Assembly (NCBI RefSeq): GCF_002434265.1
Contig: NZ_DJJS01000007.1
Location: forward strand, 562,775 to 626,774
DNA: 64,000 bases
Origin: Pseudomonas sp. UBA6562
GTDB taxonomy: Bacteria > Pseudomonadota > Gammaproteobacteria > Pseudomonadales > Pseudomonadaceae
Reading direction: 5' to 3'
The first letter of the stretch is position 1, and each line of letters opens with the position of its first letter. Made by a program: the position numbers and the translations under genes. The notes beneath the pieces were generated by a model. The model was not told where the DNA came from. It saw only the letters and a list, made by a program, of their open reading frames with translations, and made no database searches. Of the stretch, positions 27,367 to 35,800 are shown in pieces.

Positions 27367-27598
27367 AGGATCCTTGAATGCACGTGTCGGGCCGGGTAGG
27401 CCGATCGAATCAAAACGCCTATCATAGCCGATGCAGTCAAGGGGCTGACAGCCGAACACCGCAATCCAGTGCGATTTGTCTCGGTCAGGCCCGGGCACGG
27501 CACCTTCGATGTGTCGCGCAGGTCCCATCCCTCGTCAGGTAAGCGCATGCGCCTGGCGCAGCGCCCATTTCCACATGCCTCAAAAAGCGAGTTCCCGC

Positions 27599-28099
27599 AT
27601 GTCCAAAGTCAAACTGAGCACCAACCACGGCGACATCGTCCTGCAACTGAACGCCGAGAAAGCCCCGCAGACCGTCGAGAACTTCGTGCAGTACGTCAAG
27701 GAAGGCCACTTCGACGGCACCGTCTTCCACCGCGTGATCAAAGGCTTCATGATCCAGGGCGGCGGTTTCTCGGCCGAAATGAGCCAGAAGAAAACCCGCG
27801 CCAGCATCCAGAACGAAGCCGACAACGGTCTGAAGAACCAGAAGTACAGCATCGCCATGGCCCGCACCATGGACCCGCACTCGGCCTCCGCGCAGTTCTT
27901 CATCAACGCCTCGGACAACGAATTCCTCAACCACAGCGGCAAGAACACCCAGGGCTGGGGTTACGCGGTGTTCGGCGAAGTGATCGAAGGCCGTGAAGTG
28001 GTCGACGCCATCGAACAGGTCAAAACCGGTTCCAAATCCGGCCATCAGGACGTGCCGGTCGACGCGGTGGTCATCGAGAAAGCCGAGATCGTTGAGTGA
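27599..28099 (+). CDS. ppiB: Peptidyl-prolyl cis-trans isomerase B (cytoplasmic cyclophilin)
   Basis: The protein has 166 residues from the ATG at 27599 (MSKVKLSTNHGDIVLQL), matching the usual size of bacterial cytoplasmic cyclophilin. Active-site segments are visible: FHRVIKGFMIQGG, the SAQFFINASDNEFLN strand and the GYAVFGEVIEG loop. No signal peptide is present, so it acts in the cytoplasm, catalysing proline isomerisation in folding proteins. An in-frame extension to 27476 is poor in codon character and lacks a ribosome site. The stop overlaps the lpxH start. Confidence 0.95.
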   Translation: MSKVKLSTNHGDIVLQLNAEKAPQTVENFVQYVKEGHFDGTVFHRVIKGFMIQGGGFSAEMSQKKTRASIQNEADNGLKNQKYSIAMARTMDPHSASAQFFINASDNEFLNHSGKNTQGWGYAVFGEVIEGREVVDAIEQVKTGSKSGHQDVPVDAVVIEKAEIVE

Positions 28100-28839
28100 T
28101 ACTGCTGATCTCCGATCTGCACTTGCAAGAACAACGCCCGGACATCACCCGGGCGTTTCTCGATCTGCTGTCGGGCCGTGCGCGGCAGGCCGAGGCGCTG
28201 TACATCCTGGGCGACTTCTTCGAAGCCTGGATCGGCGACGACGCCATGACGCCCTTCCAGCGCTCGATTTGTCAGGCCCTGCGCCAACTCAGCGACAGCG
28301 GCACCCAGGTGCTGCTGATGCACGGCAACCGCGACTTCCTCATCGGCAAGGCTTTCTGCAAGGCCGCCGGCTGCACCCTGCTGCCCGATCCATGCGTGGT
28401 GGAACTGGCCGGCGAACCGGTGCTGCTGATGCACGGCGATACCCTGTGCACGCAAGACGTGGCCTACATGAAACTGCGCCGCTACCTGCGCAACCCGCTG
28501 ACGCTCTGGCTGCTGCGTCACCTGCCGCTGTCCACCCGGCATAAGCTGGCGCGCAAGCTGCGCAGCGAAAGCCGTGCGCAAACGCGCTTGAAAGCCAGCG
28601 ACATCGTCGACGTCACCCTCGACGAAGTGCCGCGGCAGATGGCGGCCCATGGCGTGCGTACGCTGATCCATGGCCACACCCATCGCCCGGCGGTTCATGA
28701 GCTGCTGGTCGAAGGCCAGCCGGCGCGGCGCATCGTGCTGGGCGACTGGGACCGCAGCGGCTGGGTGCTGCAAGCCGACGAACACGGCCTGCAGCTGGAC
28801 AGCTTCCCTATCGAGCAGCCGTCTGCGGACCGCGCTTAG
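28096..28839 (+). CDS. lpxH: UDP-2,3-diacylglucosamine diphosphatase LpxH
   Basis: The protein has 247 residues. The GTG start at 28096 overlaps the ppiB stop (GTGA). It is a calcineurin-like metallophosphoesterase with the full set of metal motifs: SDLHL, GDFFEAWIGDD, GNRDF, HGDTLC and HGHTHRP. LpxH removes UMP from UDP-2,3-diacylglucosamine to give lipid X in lipid A synthesis, at the inner face of the cytoplasmic membrane. The ppiB-lpxH pairing is conserved in Pseudomonas. The TAG stop lies inside a palindrome shared with the convergent pvdQ stop. Confidence 0.95.
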   Translation: MILLISDLHLQEQRPDITRAFLDLLSGRARQAEALYILGDFFEAWIGDDAMTPFQRSICQALRQLSDSGTQVLLMHGNRDFLIGKAFCKAAGCTLLPDPCVVELAGEPVLLMHGDTLCTQDVAYMKLRRYLRNPLTLWLLRHLPLSTRHKLARKLRSESRAQTRLKASDIVDVTLDEVPRQMAAHGVRTLIHGHTHRPAVHELLVEGQPARRIVLGDWDRSGWVLQADEHGLQLDSFPIEQPSADRA

Positions 28840-28844
28840 CGCGG
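28830..28844. terminator. Palindrome containing both convergent stop codons
   Basis: CCGCGC-TTA-GCGCGG is a perfect six-pair hairpin with a three-base loop. The lpxH stop TAG (28837-28839) and the pvdQ stop TAA (minus strand, 28838-28836) both lie in it. It could serve as a compact bidirectional mRNA end. It is short and without a T run. Confidence 0.4.
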
Positions 28845-31142
28845 CCGTTGGGCCTCGTCGGCCTCACTGATGCTGTAGGCCCGGTACTGCGGATCGGCCT
28901 CGATCTGCGCTTCGGTGAACGGCAGTGGCGCCAATTGGCGCGCGGCGAAGGCGCGGGTCTGGTCGTCGAAATGCGGCGAAGCCGCTTCGCTGGACAGCGA
29001 GAACGCCAGCAAACCTTGGGCTTGCGGCCCTTGCGCGGTGAAGCTCACCACCTGCAAGTAGCTCGTACCGCTCACCACCCGCCGCTTACCCGGCGCCACC
29101 GGTACGCTGACCATCGAGTTGTACACCCCAAGGGCCTGCGACCCTCCCGCCACCGGGGTGCCCGCGGCCGACTGCTGGATTTGCCCCCACTTCGCGTGGT
29201 CGGCGATACCCGCCTCGCGCACCTTTTCCAACGACGCCAGCGCCGCTTCGCGCAGATGGGCGCGCACCGCCGCCTGCTCGACCGCAAGGCCGCGCGGGGT
29301 ATGCTGCGGGTCGGCGGGATCGAACGGCACCCGCCACAGTTCAGGATGGTTAGCGAGGTCGGCGAACAGGTTCTGGAAGTGCACCCAGCCCAGCCCGCTG
29401 TCCAGATCGGCCTTGCCGTCCCAGGCCTCCAGGCTGGCGCACAGGGCCGCCAGGTCGCTCTGTACCGTGGCGCACCACTGTCGCAGATCGGGTCGCAGCA
29501 GCTGCGCCAGGTAGACCTCGTCGTCCAGCACCAGATCGCGCAACGCCGCAGCGTCGAGCTTGCCCTGCCCTTTCAGGCGTTCGAGCGCGAAGCGGCTGCG
29601 CAGGCCCAGCGGCTGCTCGGCGCGGCTCACCACTGGCGAGAAGCCGGTCAGCGGTTGCGCGGGGTTGACCATCCAGGCCGAATCGTTCGAATGCTGCACG
29701 AAATCGCGCCGTTGCAGGCTGGGCAGTTGATTGGCCGGAAAGATGCCCGGCTGCGCCGCCTGGGGGTCGACCTTCCATGCGCAGGTTTGGCGCGAGCCGT
29801 CGAGCACCACCAGTGGCTGGCCGGCAGCCGCCGGGTCGCTGCACGTGGCCAACAGCGCTTGGTCAACGTAGGGCACCACCGACTGGTTCAGGTACAACGC
29901 CTCACCGCCGGCGTCCACAGCCAGGGTGTTGACCCATGGAATGCCTTGGGTTTCACCAATGGTTCGTTTAAGCGCGCCCAGGCTGTCGGCGCGGTTGATC
30001 TGGTACCACTGTTGCAGCACTCGCGTATTGGCCAGGTTGGCATCGCGCAGGCTGTAGGCGTGCTGGCCGTCCCAGTCCAGGCGCCCAGGCCATTGCACGA
30101 TGGGCCCGAAGACGGAGCTGTAGACTTCGCGGCGTACTGGGTTGAGCCGGCCCTGCTCGTCCTTGACGGTGACGGTCAACGTCTGGCGCTGCAAAGGTCG
30201 AGACACACCGTCGAGCAGGTAACGGGTCGGGTCCTTGGGGTCGAGCTGCAAGCGGTAGAGGGTGAAGTGTTTGGAGCTGTCGACGGTGTGCGTCCAGGCC
30301 AGGTGTGGGTTGAAGCCGATGTTGATCAGCGGCAGTCCGGGCAATGCGGCGCCCATGACGTCAAGCTGGCCGGCGATGGTCAGGTGCATCTGATAGAAGC
30401 GCAACCCGCCTATCCAGGGGAAGTGCGGATTGGCCAGCAACAGCCCATGACCGTTCGCCGAGCGCTGCGCGCCGACTGCGATGGCGTTGCTGCCACGCTC
30501 GCTGGCGAAGCGTTGCTGGCGCGCCAGGGCACTGGCGAAATGCGAAGCGGCGGGCGCCGTGGCCAGGCCCGGTGGCGTGGCGCCGGCCAATGCTTCGGCG
30601 AACTGCCCGACACCGCCTTCGGCGAGCAGGCGGCGGGTCAGCTTGGCCAGGTCGCGACTGGTGATCGGCCGTACGCCCGCACCGTCGCCACATTCGCTGG
30701 GCAGGCCCTGGGCGCGGCGCTCGGCCAGCACGCGGTTGTAACCACTGGCATAGCCGTCGAGCAAGGCGCGCACTGCTGCGGGTTGCGCCTGCAGGAAGTC
30801 GTCGACTGCGGCCGGGGTATTGAGCCAGGTGAAAAACAGGTCGCTGTCGAGGTTGTTACGCCGATCGACGGTCGTGCCTTGGCTGCCGTGGTAACGCGAC
30901 CGCTCGCCGTTCACGGTCAGCACTTCGTCGGCCAGCAGGCACAGGTTGTCCTGGCCGTAGGCATAACCGATGCCATAGCCCAGGCCCCGCTCGTCTTTGG
31001 CCAGAATGTGCGGCACGCCGAATGTGGTACGACGAATCTGCGCGCTGGCCTCAAAGGGCGCGGCATGGACTTGGGCGCCGACGGCGGCGAGGAAGACGGC
31101 TGACAGACTGAGGCACGCCAGCGGGCGCGAACGTGTGGTCAC
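28836..31142 (-). CDS. pvdQ: PvdQ-type acyl-homoserine lactone / pyoverdine acylase
   Basis: The periplasmic Ntn-hydrolase has 768 residues, starting with GTG at 31142 after AGGAG. It has a signal peptide (cleavage near AQVHA-APFEA) and is processed into alpha and beta chains at the G-S bond of ERGSNAIAVG, making Ser218 the N-terminal nucleophile. The segments LLANPHFPW, RFYQMHLTIAGQLDVMGA and NIGFNPHLAWTHTVD closely follow PvdQ of P. aeruginosa. PvdQ removes the fatty acid from pyoverdine precursors and cleaves long-chain AHLs. The stop overlaps the lpxH stop, and a PvdS-type promoter element lies 38 bp upstream, which fits the pyoverdine role. The neighbourhood glnS/ppiB/lpxH/pvdQ is as I recall for P. 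putida. Confidence 0.9.
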   Translation of the reverse strand: MTTRSRPLACLSLSAVFLAAVGAQVHAAPFEASAQIRRTTFGVPHILAKDERGLGYGIGYAYGQDNLCLLADEVLTVNGERSRYHGSQGTTVDRRNNLDSDLFFTWLNTPAAVDDFLQAQPAAVRALLDGYASGYNRVLAERRAQGLPSECGDGAGVRPITSRDLAKLTRRLLAEGGVGQFAEALAGATPPGLATAPAASHFASALARQQRFASERGSNAIAVGAQRSANGHGLLLANPHFPWIGGLRFYQMHLTIAGQLDVMGAALPGLPLINIGFNPHLAWTHTVDSSKHFTLYRLQLDPKDPTRYLLDGVSRPLQRQTLTVTVKDEQGRLNPVRREVYSSVFGPIVQWPGRLDWDGQHAYSLRDANLANTRVLQQWYQINRADSLGALKRTIGETQGIPWVNTLAVDAGGEALYLNQSVVPYVDQALLATCSDPAAAGQPLVVLDGSRQTCAWKVDPQAAQPGIFPANQLPSLQRRDFVQHSNDSAWMVNPAQPLTGFSPVVSRAEQPLGLRSRFALERLKGQGKLDAAALRDLVLDDEVYLAQLLRPDLRQWCATVQSDLAALCASLEAWDGKADLDSGLGWVHFQNLFADLANHPELWRVPFDPADPQHTPRGLAVEQAAVRAHLREAALASLEKVREAGIADHAKWGQIQQSAAGTPVAGGSQALGVYNSMVSVPVAPGKRRVVSGTSYLQVVSFTAQGPQAQGLLAFSLSSEAASPHFDDQTRAFAARQLAPLPFTEAQIEADPQYRAYSISEADEAQRPR

Positions 31143-31179
31143 AGGGGCTCCTGATCGATTCGAGGGTCATCACGATCAA

Positions 31180-31204
31180 ACGAAGCGAAGGGCGCAGAAA
31201 TTTA
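31180..31204 (-). promoter_or_regulatory. Iron-starvation (PvdS-type) box before pvdQ
   Basis: Read on the minus strand, TAAAT (31204-31200) is followed after 17 bases by CGT (31182-31180), matching the TAAAT-N16/17-CGT iron-starvation box recognised by PvdS-class sigma factors. It lies about 38 bp before the GTG start of pvdQ. The motif is short, so chance occurrence is possible, but its position is right. Confidence 0.55.
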
Positions 31205-31348
31205 CCTGGTCAGGTGCATGCGCGGAGATCGGACCGCACCCTGGCGTCGAATTTTTTCCAACTCGGGTGCAGTTTTTTCGTTCTCGTTCGTCTTACTTCA
31301 TTGAGGCACACACATTTGGGACCGAAAACGAAAGGGAGCATTCTGCAC

Positions 31349-31714
31349 ATGTACAACCCGACACCGCGTGCTGAGCGAACCAAGCCGACCGGCCTAGGCC
31401 CAAGCGGCACCGCACAGGCCGCCCAGGATCGCCTTGGCAACGAACAGATCCGCGAATTGCTGCGTGTCTACGGCTTGCGCACCAGCCTGATCCGGCTGAA
31501 GGTGATCGACGCCTTGCACATGGCCGACAAACAAAGCCGCCGTATCGGTGTGCGTGGCGTGCACGCGCAGTTGGAGCAACTGGATATTCCGTTGTCGTTC
31601 CTGAGCGTGCGCGAAGTGCTCAAACGCTTGTGCGTGGAGGGCGTGCTCACCTTGGGCGACGACAAGTGCTACAGCCTCAATCCACCCGCGTTGGCGGTCC
31701 TCGAGAAGCGTTGA
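31349..31714 (+). CDS. Short Fur-like winged-helix protein
   Basis: The protein has 121 residues from the ATG at 31349, with a GGGAG site upstream. An N-terminal charged tail of ~30 residues is followed by a winged-helix resembling the Fur DNA-binding domain: IRELLRVYGLRTSLIRLKVI, VRGVHAQLEQLDIPLSFLSV and REVLKRLCVEGVLTL. The His/Cys-rich dimerisation and metal-binding half of Fur is absent; only ~20 residues follow the wing. It may be a stand-alone DNA-binding protein or an antagonist of a full Fur homologue. It is divergent from pvdQ with about 200 bp between the starts. The family assignment is by eye and its role is unknown. Confidence 0.7.
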   Translation: MYNPTPRAERTKPTGLGPSGTAQAAQDRLGNEQIRELLRVYGLRTSLIRLKVIDALHMADKQSRRIGVRGVHAQLEQLDIPLSFLSVREVLKRLCVEGVLTLGDDKCYSLNPPALAVLEKR

Positions 31715-31751
31715 CGGCCAGTATCGCCGGGCGCAATGACCGGCCTGAGAC

Positions 31752-31943
31752 TCAGCGCTGCCTGACTTTGCGGCGCAGAATCCCGTTGATCACCACGACC
31801 ACGACGGCAATGGCGATAGCCAGGTACTGAAAGGTCTGTTCGCTGATGGTGCCTTGCTTCTGCAGGTGGGACAGGCCCAGCATCAGGCCCAACATGACCA
31901 CGAGAATCAGGATCGAGTATTTCAGGCGCTGCATGTGTGTCAT
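31752..31943 (-). CDS. Small two-helix membrane protein
   Basis: The protein has 63 residues; the ATG at 31943 is preceded by AGGGA at eight bases, a good ribosome site that makes this small gene credible. Two hydrophobic segments are seen (about residues 10-25 and 39-55) with basic ends (ILRRKVRQR), so the C-terminus is likely in the cytoplasm. No function is known to me. It is convergent with the Fur-like gene. The 367 bp upstream (31944-32310) contain no gene I can support; a TATGAT hexamer at 32145-32150 is a weak candidate -10 element for the next gene. Confidence 0.65.
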   Translation of the reverse strand: MTHMQRLKYSILILVVMLGLMLGLSHLQKQGTISEQTFQYLAIAIAVVVVVINGILRRKVRQR

Positions 31944-32310
31944 CGAAAAAATCCCTGGCGCATCAAGTGAAAGGAGGATTGGACGTGGCGCGCATCATAC
32001 CGCGCTGGCGCGGACGCTGCCTTCTCGGATGGGTTCGCCCAGTTGCTCGAGGGTGGCGCTAGGCATTTCAACTTCAACTGACATCCCACTCCGACAAATC
32101 AGCCTTAGCGGGCTTGCCAAGCGATTCTTCTTACGTCTGCGCACTATGATGCCTGCGAACTTGACCCCTCAATGACTACGAGAGGCGGCCCGATTGTCGC
32201 CTAGCGACCCCTCAGACGCTGTTCGACAATTCGCCCAGGTTCCGGGGTATTCAAGCGTGCCGCCATGTGCCGAATGCCTATCGTGCCCACCCCAATCTGA
32301 GGATCTCATC

Positions 32311-32679
32311 ATGGATATGCCCGATCTGTCCCACATCGATACCCACCAACTTCCCGAATCGCTGCAGTCGCTCATCGAATGCATCGGCATCGAAAACGCC
32401 TACAAACTGACCCAAGCCTACGGTGGTCGACCCAAGTACATTCCCAAACACCGCGAACGCACCCGCCTGATCGACGTGCTACCCCTCGATGCGCTGGATT
32501 CGTTGATCAAACGTTTCTCCGGAATGGCCCTGGAAATCCCCAAGGTCGATCATTTCCAGCGGCAGATTCGCAATCTGCAAATCCAGCAAGAAAGTGCCAA
32601 TGGCTGTTCGCGCAGCTTGTTGGCCGATAAATACGGCCTGAGTCTGCGCCAGATCGGCAACATTCGCCGCCAGCACTGA
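32311..32679 (+). CDS. Mor-like transcriptional activator (domesticated phage type)
   Basis: The protein has 122 residues, with GAGG before the ATG at 32311. Its C-terminal half looks like the Mor/C family of phage Mu middle and late activators: IENAYKLTQAYGGRPKYIPK matches the beta-strand with the YIP motif, and SRSLLADKYGLSLRQIGNIR is the helix-turn-helix. No phage genes are near it, so it appears to be a chromosomal, domesticated member. The target genes are unknown. The short gap to tamB (32680-32809) contains only a questionable 39-codon reading frame. Confidence 0.72.
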   Translation: MDMPDLSHIDTHQLPESLQSLIECIGIENAYKLTQAYGGRPKYIPKHRERTRLIDVLPLDALDSLIKRFSGMALEIPKVDHFQRQIRNLQIQQESANGCSRSLLADKYGLSLRQIGNIRRQH

Positions 32680-32809
32680 TCCCTTTCCCCACTGGATATG
32701 ATCCAGCCATGAGCCAGACCTACAGCCAGGATGCCGCAGGCCCTGCCCACCGCATCCTGGCCCTAGCCAGCGGCTCGAACGGCCTTGGGGCCAGAATGCC
32801 TAGGCAACG

Positions 32810-35800
32810 TCAGAAATCCCTTTTGTAGAAGATGTCCAGCGAACTGGCCACGCCACTCGCGGCTTCCACGTATACCTTCTTGCTCAGCTTGTAGCGCAGC
32901 GCGATGGTATTGGCCGGCTCGAATACGCCTACCCCATAACGCAGGCTCAGACGCTCCGTCAGATTGCCGCTGGCCACCACGCTGGTGGTGTCGCCGCTGC
33001 CTTCGGTATCGAGCTGGAAGTCCTCGATGCCCAACCGCGTGGCCAGGCCACCGGTTAAGCCTGCGCTGCCGGCCAGACCCAATCCCAACGCAGCCTGGGC
33101 GAGCATGTTGTTGTCCTCGCCGGTATTGCCCAGTGGACGCCCGAGTACCAGATACGACAGCGCCTGCTCTTGGCTCATGGCCGGCTCGGCGAACACGGTG
33201 GCGGTCGGCTGTTCGGCGTTGCCGGTCAGGCGGATCCCTGCGGTGACGTCATCGACCTGGCGGATCGCCTCGATATCCAGGTACGGCTGGGCGATGGGCC
33301 CGGCGAACAACAACCGCGCGCGGCGTATGGTCAGGCGTTGACCATAGGCACGATAGCGTCCGTCGGCCAAGTTGAGTTCACCGCGCGTGTCCATGTTGTC
33401 GCCGATGTGCACCCGTCCTTTGAGGTTGGCGGTGAGACCGAAGCCGCTGAACGCCAGTTTTTCGCGACCTACCTCGACGTCGATGTCCATCGCCATGGCC
33501 ATGGGCGGTTTGCCCTCGGCAGTCTGCTCGCCCACGATCACCGTGTCGTCCGACACCTTGACCGTCGAGGGCGGCAGTTGGCGGATGGTGATGTCGCCTT
33601 TGGGTACCTGGACCTTGCCGACGATCGCCAGCTTGTCGTCGATCAGGCGGATGTTGAGGTCGGGCGCCACGTCCAGGGTGGCATAGGGTTCGACGGTAAC
33701 CGGCAACTGCTGGCCCTGCACGCGCACGTCGACGCCCAGCGCCTGGCCCCAGGTGATTTGCCCACCGATTTGCCCTCGCCCCGTTTCGCCACTGCGCCAA
33801 CGGCCATCGAGCTGCACCTGCTCACCGGCGATCGCGGCCTGGATCGACAAGTCCTGCAAGCTGAGGGGCAATTCCGGGCCGCTGACTTCGCCGCCGCTGA
33901 GCGTGACGTTACCGTTCACCAGGGGCGCCAGCAGCGTGCCGGAGATACGGCCACTGCCGTTGAGTTGCCCGGCCAGGCGCTCGACCATCGGCGCGAAGGG
34001 TCTGGCCACGGCCACGTCCAGCCCGCGCAAATTGAAATCGCCGGATAATGGCTTGTTCGTAGCGACCGGATCGATACGGGCGTTGAGAGTGAGCGCGCCC
34101 AGGCGGTTGCCCTGGAACGTCAGCTGGGTATCGACCTGACGTGGGGCCAAGGTGCTGTCAACACGCAGGGCCTGGTAAGGGAAGTCGATCCAGCGGTCGT
34201 TGTCACGCAGGCTCAGGGTGCCGCCGCTGGCATCCACGCGCACGGTGCCTTTCGGGCCGCTAGCCGGCACGTCGAGGTTGACGTCGGCATTGAGCAGGCC
34301 TTTCCAGGCGAAGTCCTTCGGCATCCACTGCGCCAGGCTCTGCAATGGGAACTGCTTGAGGTGATAGCGAATACGCGGATCGGGCGCCAGGCGTTGGTCG
34401 TCGCCACACAAGCTGGCCTGCCCGGAGCGCCAGCAGTGGGCGCCCAAGTCCAGTTGCCCGCTGGCGAGCCGTTTCACGCCCGCCGGGCCTTGCAGACGCC
34501 AGTCCTGGCCGCCGGCCTGTACCCGACCACTGGAAAGTCGGCCGCGCCAGTCGCCTTTAGCCATGACGCCGTCGAGCGCCAGGTCGAGTTTGAGCTGCGG
34601 GCCATCGAGCCCCAGGGTGACGGCCTGCTGGGCGCTGGTGCCCTTACCGTTGGCGACCAGGGTCCCCAGCGCCGTATCGCCGGCGTGGATCTGCGTGGCC
34701 TTGAGGTCGACCACGGCGCGCTGGTTCTTGTCCAGATTGGCGGCAAGGTCAAGGCGCTGAATGCGATTGGCGTCCTGCGCCAGCCCCACGCCCAGCACCT
34801 TCAACGAACCCTGCGGCGCGTCGAGGGTGCCGGCCACATCCAGGCGGCCGTTGGCCTGGCCTTGCAGACCCGGCCAGAGCTGGCCCAAACGCGGCAGGTC
34901 GAGGTCGATGCGGCCGGCCAGCCGCTGTTCCAGGCTACCGCTGCCTTTGATGGAATTGGCGCCCAACTGGATGGCCAGCGCACCCAGCGTCCAGCGCTCG
35001 CCAGCCCCTTGGGCATCGACCTTGAGCATGGCCGGCTGCCCACGCAGGCGCCCCTTGAGGTCCAACTGCGCATCGAGATCGAGGTGCTGGTCTTTCATCT
35101 GCCCTTTGCTACGTAGAGGGCCGGCCAAGGTACCGGGCAGTTCCGCAACCCAGTAGGCCGGATCGAGCGCCGACAGTTGCAGGTCGACGTCCCAGGCCAG
35201 GACGTCGGCGAAGCGCAGCGCGACGCTGCCCGCCGCCTTGCCCTGCCCGGCCTTGAGGGCCAGCTTGGGCAGGCGCACCTGAGTCAGATCGCCCTCGAAT
35301 GGGCTGGCCAGGTTGAAAGCGCCGGCCGGCCCGTCCAGATCGCCATCGAACCGGCCACTGTAGTTGCCATCGACGTAGTTCACTTGCGCCTTGAAGCGCT
35401 TGAGCGTGACCTGCGGCGCCTGTTCGAGCGGGTACAGGCGCAGCCAAGGGAAGTCCAACCAGTCCAATCGAGCGTCGGCCTTGAAGCCTTTCTGCCAGTC
35501 GGCGTTTGCTTGCAGGTTGAGGCGTTGCTGCTCGCTGGCGGTCAGGTCGAGGGCTTTGAGCTGGGCGCCTTTGGCATCGGCCCGGCCCATAAGGGCCAAA
35601 GCGATGGGACCTTTATCCGCTGGCAGACTGGCTGAACCGCTGAGCGCGAAGCCTTCCTGCAAATCTCCATGAGCATCTAGCTGCAAATCATTGAATTGCA
35701 AGGTATCTGGGAGCGCTTGGCTGGGTTTGAACGCTTGTGAACGGATCTGTACCGTGGCGGGCAAATGCTCTGCCAGCGCTTGCACTTGGCCGGTCAGTGT

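Noticed and set aside
27367..27598. tRNA gene expected near glnS/cysS
   Set aside because: No cloverleaf or tRNA-like CCA end was found in this gap or elsewhere in the window.
32709..32828. 39-codon frame (MSQTYSQDAAG...) between the Mor-like gene and tamB
   Set aside because: No ribosome site, no similarity seen, and it overlaps the tamB end; too short to support.
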